A program made the position numbers and the translations under genes. The notes below the pieces were generated by a model. The model was given only the letters and a program-made list of their open reading frames with translations. It made no database searches and was not told where the DNA came from. This document shows positions 57,751 to 64,000 of a stretch of 64,000 bases of DNA, one piece after another. Location: contig OZ017768.1 of assembly GCA_963969345.1 (NCBI GenBank), positions 5,852,718-5,916,717 of the forward strand. Direction: 5' to 3'. The stretch is from Turbatrix aceti (lineage: Eukaryota; Nematoda; Chromadorea; Rhabditida; Panagrolaimidae). Position 1 is the first letter of the stretch, and each line of letters opens with the position of its first letter.

Positions 57751-60047
57751 CAGTGTAACATCGCCTTCGCCTTCATCGCCCCCGGAGGCGCCTTCAGATC
57801 GCCTTCGCCTCAGGAGGCGAAGGCGAAGGCGAAGGCAAAAAATTGATCGCCTCCAATTGCCTTCGCCTCCATCGCCTTCAGACCTTTACAACAAGTGCAC
57901 CGCGGCCCTATGGGCCGCTAATGTATGTTTAAACGGAATGTCAAAAACGTAAAGTAAAAATGTTGAAAAAATGTTTAAAAAACGTTCAAAAACGTCCAAA
58001 AATGTCAAAATTACGTTCAAATGTATGCAAATGTCATCAAACGTTCTCTCGCAACGAAAGAACGAACGTTGGTACGTTCGGAGTCAACGAACGTTGATAC
58101 GTTCGGAGCCAACGAACGTAAAGACGGCATGTTAGAAATGTAAAGTAAAAATGTTTAAAAAACACGTTCAAAAACGTCCAAAAATGTCAAAATTACGTTC
58201 AAATGTATGCAAATGTCATCAAACGTTCTCTCGCAACGAAAGAACGAACGTTGGTACGTTCGGAGCCAACGAACGTTGATACGTTCGGAGCCAACGAACG
58301 TAAAATGTAAAGTAAAAATGTTTAAAAAACACGTTCAAAAACGTCCAAAAATGTCAAAATTACGTTCAAATGTATGCAAATGTCATCAAACGTTCTCTCG
58401 CAACGAAAGAACGAACGTTGGTACGTTCGGAGCCAACGAACGTTGATACGTTCGGAGCCAACGAACGTTGATACGTTCGGAGCCAACGAACGTAAAGACG
58501 GCATGTTAGAAATGTAAAGTAAAAATGTTTAAAAAACACGTTCAAAAACGTCCAAAAATGTCAAAATTACGTTCAAATGTATGCAAATGTCATCAAACGT
58601 TCTCTCGCAACGAAAGAACGGAACAGAACGCCAATAGTAATGTTTGTGCCCTGCGGGCAAAGTGGACGCCCCCAACGAACATGTACGTTCGGAGCCAACG
58701 AACGTTGGTACGTTCGGATCCAACGAACGTTGGTACGTTCAGAGTCAACGAACGTTGATACGTTCGGAGCCAACGAACGTAAAGACGGCATGTTAAAAAC
58801 GTAAAGAAAAAATGTTTAAAAAAAGGTTCAAAAACGTCCAAAAATGTCCAAATGTATGCAATTGTCATCAAACGGTCTCTCGCAACGAAAGATTAGACGG
58901 CATGTTAGACACGTAAAGTAAAAATGTTTAAAAAACGTTCAAAAACGTCCAAAAATATCAAAATTACGTTCAAATGCAAATGCAAATGTATGCAAATGTC
59001 ATCAAACGTTCTCTCGCAACGAAAGAACGGAACAGAACGCCAATAGTAATGTTTGTGCCCTGCGGGCAAAGTGGACGCCTCCAACGAACGTTGGTACGTT
59101 CGGAGCCAACGAACGTAAAAACGAAACGTAAAAACGAAACTTAAAAACCGAACGCACAAAAACGTGTAATGATGGTGCCCTGCGGGCAAAGTCAACGTTT
59201 TCGAACGAACGTAGAAAATCGAACGATCGCAGAAACGTAAAAAAACGAACGCACAGATACATACAACGTACCCATGTAACGACGGACGCACACCGACGCA
59301 CGTAAAAAAAAACGTCAATTTATGCACGTTTTTGGCATTTTTGACAACTTTGCCGTCGATCAACCATAAAACGGGATACATGGTTGAAATCGTCTCGTCA
59401 AATGCAATCGAATAGGGATACTCATTTTATCCGGAAACGAAATTTGCGTACGTCTTTTTGCACACGATTGCTTTTAGGTCAAATTTTTGCTCGTTTTTGG
59501 CATTTTTGACAACTTTGCCGTCGATCATCCATAAAACGGGATACATATTTGAAATCGTCTCGCCAAATGCAATCGAATAGGGGTACTCATTTTATCCGGA
59601 AACGAAATTTGCGTTTTTCGGATAAAGCCGGATTTGAGCTTATCCGTTGATCCGATAAAAAAATGAGGTACCATTTCGTGATCCCCATGTTCTGCCGCAT
59701 CTTTTAAGACTATACCCGGTACCCAGAGCTTTCATTTGCGTACGTATAAACGGACACATTTGCTTTTAGATGGGTGTAATTTTGAACAAAAAATTTGAAT
59801 GGCTTTAAAGCTGTTTTTTAACCACAAATAGTCAAAAAACAGCTTTATCACTTAATTTAATAGAATTAAAAGCCTTCTATTATCATAATTTCGCTTTCTG
59901 CTATGATTTTGTAAGAGAAAATTTGAGAATTGACACCAAAGGCGCCTCTGATCGCCTCCGTCTCTGGAGGCGCCTTCATCGCCTTCGCCTTCGCCTCCGG
60001 AGGCGAAGGCGAAGGCGAAGGCAATAATTTTGGTTTGCGTTACACTG
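57751..60047. mobile_element. hAT-like non-autonomous element with GGCGAA and minisatellite interior
   Basis: A 2297-bp element with short inverted ends (CAGTGTAAC) and an exact 8-bp duplication, GCCCGGAT (57743-57750 and 60048-60055). Subterminal arrays of GGCGAAGGCGAAGG are inverted at the two ends. The middle holds a minisatellite (about 57945-59130), a 163-base direct duplication (near 59327-59620) and a hairpin near 59802-59843 (AAAGCTGTTTTTT/AAAAAACAGCTTT). No transposase frame is seen. Confidence 0.85.
57945..59130 (+). repeat. Minisatellite, about six units of 170-290 bp
   Basis: Units start near 57945, 58137, 58306, 58515, 58800 and 58915. Each carries ACGTTCAAAAACGTCC, AAATGTATGCAAATGTCATC and TCTCGCAACGAAAGAACG. 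They vary in the number of a nested 26-bp subrepeat, CAACGAACGTTGATACGTTC (and one-base variants). Two units have an extra insert containing TGCCCTGCGGGCAAAGT. Long frames across it are only repeat translations. Confidence 0.85.
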
Positions 60048-60055
60048 GCCCGGAT

Positions 60056-61240
60056 TATCCCTGGGGATGTCTCCGGGGCAGTGTTCCGCTCGGCCCAAAA
60101 TCGACTCTTGACTCTCGACTCTGACTCAGAGTCGAGAGTCGAAAGAGTCGACTTTTTCGACTCCGACTCCCAGAATCTGCTCTTTGACTCCGAGTCAAAA
60201 TAGGTTCACAGAAAAGGCATCAATAAACACGCGCATATTTTGATGCCACCTGTTTTGCATACTGATTCCTTTCGGCATAATAAAAAAGCGTGGTAAAGAT
60301 TTTTTCAAAATCACCAAGGGTTTTGGTGAGTTACGGCACTTCGAAGTTTCATGATCTTTCAATGCCTCCAGCATTGCACAAAAAATCCTACAGATGCCGC
60401 GAGTGGCTTAAAACAATTTTTGGGACATGCCTAAACCTATCCAAGTGACCGCAAGCAAAAACATTCAAAAACAGCTTGAGAATCTTTTTTTGAACATAAC
60501 TCCTTTCACACTCGCGCGCGCCTCTTTTTCTCTTTTTTGATAAAAAGGCGCATGCATGCAGTGCCCCGGGGACATCCCCCTTGTCACCACCCTGGTAATA
60601 AACTGTATGGCAAACACTCCGGTGGGGTATAGACACTGGACTCGCGAACCAAAGTTATAAGAGAAGCGCGGTGTAAAATAAAAACAGAAAAAAAATCTGA
60701 AAAGCCAAATCTTTAGATCAGTTTTTGTTATGGATACCAATTGAGAAAGGCACGTTTGTATTTTGTGTACTGCGGTAATAGTGCTCAACTGATAGCATAA
60801 AACTCTGATATCAGATTAAATCAAATATCAGATAAATACTAGCCGATTGATCATTTTAATGTTAAAAATCACTTACTCAATTTTAATGTTAAAAATCAAT
60901 TTTAATGTTAAAAATCATTTTAATTTTAATGTTAAAAATCACTTACGGCGATTACGTAAGCGGAACCCAGTTTCGAGGGTTTCAGCGCGTTCACTTCTCT
61001 GATAGAAGCTTTTCTTGGACTTCGTGGTTTTTTGGCTGAAATAGAAATATACATAATATGTGCCTTTCAATATGTTACTGTAAACATAAAATTTTAGATC
61101 AATTATACCTGGTGTAAACATTTTAGCGTTGTTTAAATTTTTAGTTGTACTAATTTTATATCGTTTTTTGCATCGTTAAAAAAAACATTATTTACATATA
61201 AGTATAATAAACTTACTCGTTTTTCATGGGATTGCGGAAT
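60056..61240. other. Repeat-derived intergenic DNA
   Basis: Contains GACTC/GAGTC palindromes near 60100-60200 beside a CAGTGTTCC start, which could be another decayed element of the hAT-like class but lacks a visible right end. It also has an inverted pair of GGGATGTC-CCGGGGCA near 60065-60085 and 60563-60582, and tandem TTTTAATGTTAAAAATCA repeats near 60857-60945. No gene is seen. Confidence 0.4.
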
Positions 61241-61278
61241 TAGGTAAACAATCTGCAACAGAGAACGCGTGAACGCGT

Positions 61279-61390
61279 CTCTTCAAGGAAGTCAAGATCG
61301 AGCTCCCCCTGGGGCGCTAAATCATTATCAGTTGTAGAAAACCGCTGCGCCCCAGGGGGAGCAAAGCTCGATCTTGACTTCCTTGAAGAG
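61279..61390. repeat. Long near-perfect hairpin
   Basis: Arms 61279-61316 and 61348-61390 are inverted: CTCTTCAAGGAAGTCAAGAT pairs fully, and the CCCCCTGGGGCG part pairs after a six-base bulge. Loop about 31 bases. Possibly a small TIR element or a structured RNA; nothing decides between them. Confidence 0.6.
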
Positions 61391-61406
61391 CTCATCATCA
61401 AGGAAT

Positions 61407-61696
61407 CAGATATGAAAACGGACCTAATTTTTAGGCCCAGACCCGAAATTATCCGTTTTGTTTTTTTTCGAATTTTGATCCAAAAAAATTTTTTTGTTTT
61501 TGTTTTTTCGAATTTTGATCCGTAGAAATTAAATTTTGTTAAAAAATAACCAGAATACAGTTGATTGTTCTTATTTTTTACATTATTGATTAAATACCGG
61601 GCCAAAACGGGCTTTTCCGGGCCTACTGAAAAGTCACAGGCCCGCTCAAGCCTGGCCGGGCCCGGACCGGGCTTCGGTGGGCCATTTTCATGTCTG
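61407..61696. mobile_element. Possible fifth hAT-like element with GGGCC-rich interior
   Basis: Ends CAGATATGAAAACGG and CCATTTTCATGTCTG are imperfect inverted repeats starting with CAG, and the subterminal parts are rich in CGGGCC/GGCCCG. The 8 bases on the two sides do not match (CAAGGAAT and ATCATCAT), so the insertion is not proven. Confidence 0.4.
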
Positions 61697-62044
61697 ATCA
61701 TCATCCTATCAAAACCACACCACACCAAAAACACGTCCCGTCCCCAGTCAGGGCTGCGAACTCACAAGAAGCACGCATCGCAATTGCCATTCGTTTCCGG
61801 AAGGGCCCCTCTGTACGTACAAACGTCATCACCATCATTATTACAACAGCCACCACCTTTGTAGTGGTGTATTTATGTATGATGCGTACGAGTTAGACAA
61901 ACAAAAAAAATCGTCGAGTGAAACGTTTATAGTAAAATAGCGATAGCGTTGCTCCCCATTTAGCCTTGTAATCACTGATAACAAAAACCAAACATTTGAA
62001 GACAACAGTAGAACATGATTAATATTCGAAACATTTCGTTTGTT

Positions 62045-62302
62045 ACCTCTCTATATAGTAAGGTGTTTTTACAAAGGCATAATTTTAATTTTACGGTATG
62101 TATATTCGATAAAATCCAAATTTTACGCTGATAACGGTTTGGCGGGCCATTAGGCTCGGAACATTGATTTGAAACCTCTCTATATAGTAAGGTGTTTTTA
62201 CAAAGGCATAATTTTAATTTTACGGTATGTATATTCGATAAAATCCAAATTTTACGCTGATAACGGTTTGGCGGGCCATTAGGCTCGGAACATTGATTTG
62301 AA
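62045..62302 (+). repeat. 129-bp direct tandem duplication
   Basis: Two head-to-tail copies (62045-62173 and 62174-62302), nearly identical, starting ACCTCTCTATATAG and ending CATTGATTTGAA. The near identity suggests a recent event or an assembly duplication. Confidence 0.85.
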
Positions 62303-63731
62303 AAAGATAATGCGCGCTTTATCATAATTGTCAAAATTTTGTCATCAAAAATGGCGAAAGCGCGATGGAGGGAGGAGGGGAGAGCGCGCCGCGGCGCAGG
62401 GTCAAGTGGGTGAGTGTGAGCGAGCGAGCGAGGAGCGATAGCGCAAGGACGATAGCGATTGCGTAAGACAAAATAATGATTCTGTTAAATTAATTTTAAA
62501 AATGTTGAAAAAAATATTTTTGAATTCCTCGGAAATAGGCAATCATAATGATGGGTCATTTGACAATCAAAAATCAAACATGAACAAATTTGAATTTTTG
62601 GTTTACAAAAAAATAATTTGTGCCAGATACTTGGGTAGGGGCAAATGTGATATCAATAGCATTGCCATTTTTTGCTGAAGATGAAAAACATTTTTTCAAA
62701 ATTTTAAAAATTAATTTGAATAATTCAATTTTTTGATCATTCACAAAATGAAATCCATGGTAAGGGGGCGGATAGACAGCGGGTGCAGAGGCGGACGGCG
62801 CACATGCCATCAGTCGAGAGAACCGCATTGCGGTGACAGTGGGCGATTGGGTGATGGCGAAAGATGGCAAAATAAGTGATTGTTGTTATTAATTTTGATT
62901 TGATTCGTGTATCATAATTTTATGATTTTTGTTAAATTGCTATTTTTCCTGGGCCCCAGTGTTAGTGTTAGTACGTATTATTTGAATATTTTTTTGTGTT
63001 TGGTTTTATGCTTTGAAACGGGTCAATAAGCGATTGCAGCGGGCGAGGATTTATAAGGCAATGACGAAAGATGCGCGATATTGAAAAGCAACATTATTAC
63101 TTATATTTTACAAAAGCGTAAAACAAATTACATGGGGCCCCAAAGGGGCCCCCATTATATTTATGTATTCGATATTTGAAAGCGGGTCAAAAAACGATTA
63201 TATGTATTTGATTTGATTTTGATAATATGCAAATCGTCGGTTATTCTAAAAGATAATGACAAATAATAATTATTTTCTATCGGTAAAATCATGATCGGCA
63301 AAAGATAAACAAAAAACGGGCAAAAAGAAAATAAACAACAAAACGATAGACGATCCTTTTCGATTTTACGATCCTTCTGATCCTTCCTTGATACCTTTAC
63401 CTTGCCTTGCCTTGCCTTCCCCTTCCTTCCTTTTCCCTTCCTGGGGCCCCCGTAGGGGGCCCCCCTTTAGCCTTGTTTTTTTTTATAATGAGACGAATTT
63501 TGACCAAAAATCGAGCAGGGTTTGGAATTAAAAATCCACAGATTGTCAAAACAATGTAGAGGATACGGTATGGGGGGATACCTCAGATAATTTACACCAT
63601 GTTTTCGGATAAAAAAAAATTCTGAGTCTGTGTATGTAAATCATAGCAATTGTTATTTTCACGTGTTTAGATGACGTTGATAACATCTTGCGTGCACTCA
63701 ATCACTGCAACAATTCCCGCACTCGCATAAG
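62303..63731. other. AT-rich intergenic DNA with GGGGCCCC palindromes
   Basis: No gene is seen. GGGGCCCC-centred palindromes occur near 62953, 63132-63150 and 63440-63465, each inside otherwise AT-rich DNA. A CTTCC/CCTTGC pyrimidine tract lies near 63400-63440. Confidence 0.4.
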
Positions 63732-64000
63732 GAGCACTAAAGGAGCACAACAGGGGGGGGGGGGAAGCCTTGCGCGCAAATGCGCGCGAAAACATGTTCA
63801 TTTTTGTGACAAATTCGCGTTCACGTGCTTTGTTGCGCTCCGCAAATCTAATTTATTCGTTTTTATCGAAGGTATTTGAATAAGCATCACAGGAAGATGG
63901 ATAATGTTGCGCGGTGCGTTTCATTGTGCTCCTTCATTTTCGTTCCGACCCTTGATAGCTCCTACGCGCCTTTCTCTCCCGTTGTGCTCCTTTAGTGCTC
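63732..64000. mobile_element. Candidate MITE with 20-bp perfect TIRs at the window edge
   Basis: GAGCACTAAAGGAGCACAAC at 63732-63751 is the exact reverse complement of the last 20 bases of the window (63981-64000). The enclosed 269 bp is non-coding and holds a G-run. The right flank is outside the window, so no target duplication can be tested. Confidence 0.55.

Noticed and set aside
57945..59130. CRISPR-like direct repeats
   Set aside because: Units are long, variable and contiguous with nested subrepeats. There are no unique spacers, and the genome is eukaryotic.
60085..60200. A further hAT-like element starting CAGTGTTCC with GACTC palindromes
   Set aside because: No matching right end or target duplication could be found; left as repeat-derived DNA.

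Overview
This 64 kb window is eukaryotic DNA and almost certainly from a nematode. The coding regions are broken by many short introns with a TTTTCAG/TTTTTAG-type 3' splice site. Several genes have a lone 3' splice site 2-30 bases before the start codon, as expected for spliced-leader trans-splicing. The gene content also fits: a RIG-I/DRH-type helicase, a worm-type TTBK-like kinase and an AT-rich seven-helix chemoreceptor-like gene. No species is named, because nothing in the sequence fixes it.

Layout. 1-5.6 kb: no supportable gene, many simple repeats. 5.6-6.6 kb (-): CCDC25. 7.6-11.3 kb (-): RalGPS-type Ras-family exchange factor (RasGEF + PH). 14.4-18.0 kb (-): a CARD-less, LGP2-sized RIG-I-like helicase. 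18.8-20.2 kb (+): TTBK-like kinase. 20.4-20.9 kb (-): 165-aa unknown protein. 21.3-26.6 kb (+): three tandem six-exon paralogs of a family I do not recognise. 27.3-28.4 kb (+): CAF1/CNOT7 deadenylase. 28.8-35.7 kb: a large inverted duplication of four TIR elements around a chemoreceptor-like gene, with one younger hAT-like insertion in each arm. 35.9-37.3 kb (-): two tandem small membrane-anchored Lys/Glu-rich proteins with a shared C-terminal motif. 40.1-42.1 kb (+): an integrin beta-like protein that lacks the betaI domain. 42.6-44.2 kb (-): cyclin C. 45.1-45.5 kb (+): small coiled-coil protein. 46.7-49.3 kb (-): propionyl-CoA carboxylase beta. 50.6-51.8 kb (-): thymidylate synthase. 52.7-54.8 kb (+): TOPORS-like RING protein. 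55.1-55.7 kb (+): mitochondrial ribosomal protein uL18m. A 200-base gap of N follows at about 55.84-56.04 kb. 56-64 kb is mostly mobile and satellite DNA with one Smr-domain exon (-).

The left 55 kb mixes conserved housekeeping genes (ribosome-associated CCDC25, deadenylase, cyclin C, PCCB, TYMS, uL18m) with lineage-restricted genes (the tandem trio, the FGPAEDPPP pair, the chemoreceptor). The repeat-rich stretches contain at least four hAT-like non-autonomous elements, each with an exact 8-bp target duplication and an interior built from a different short satellite motif. Two copies of a 5'-truncated non-LTR-type retroelement have 12- and 14-bp target duplications. Exon boundaries were read by eye and checked for reading-frame continuity; single-base slips are possible. 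Gene identities come from remembered family motifs, not from searches.
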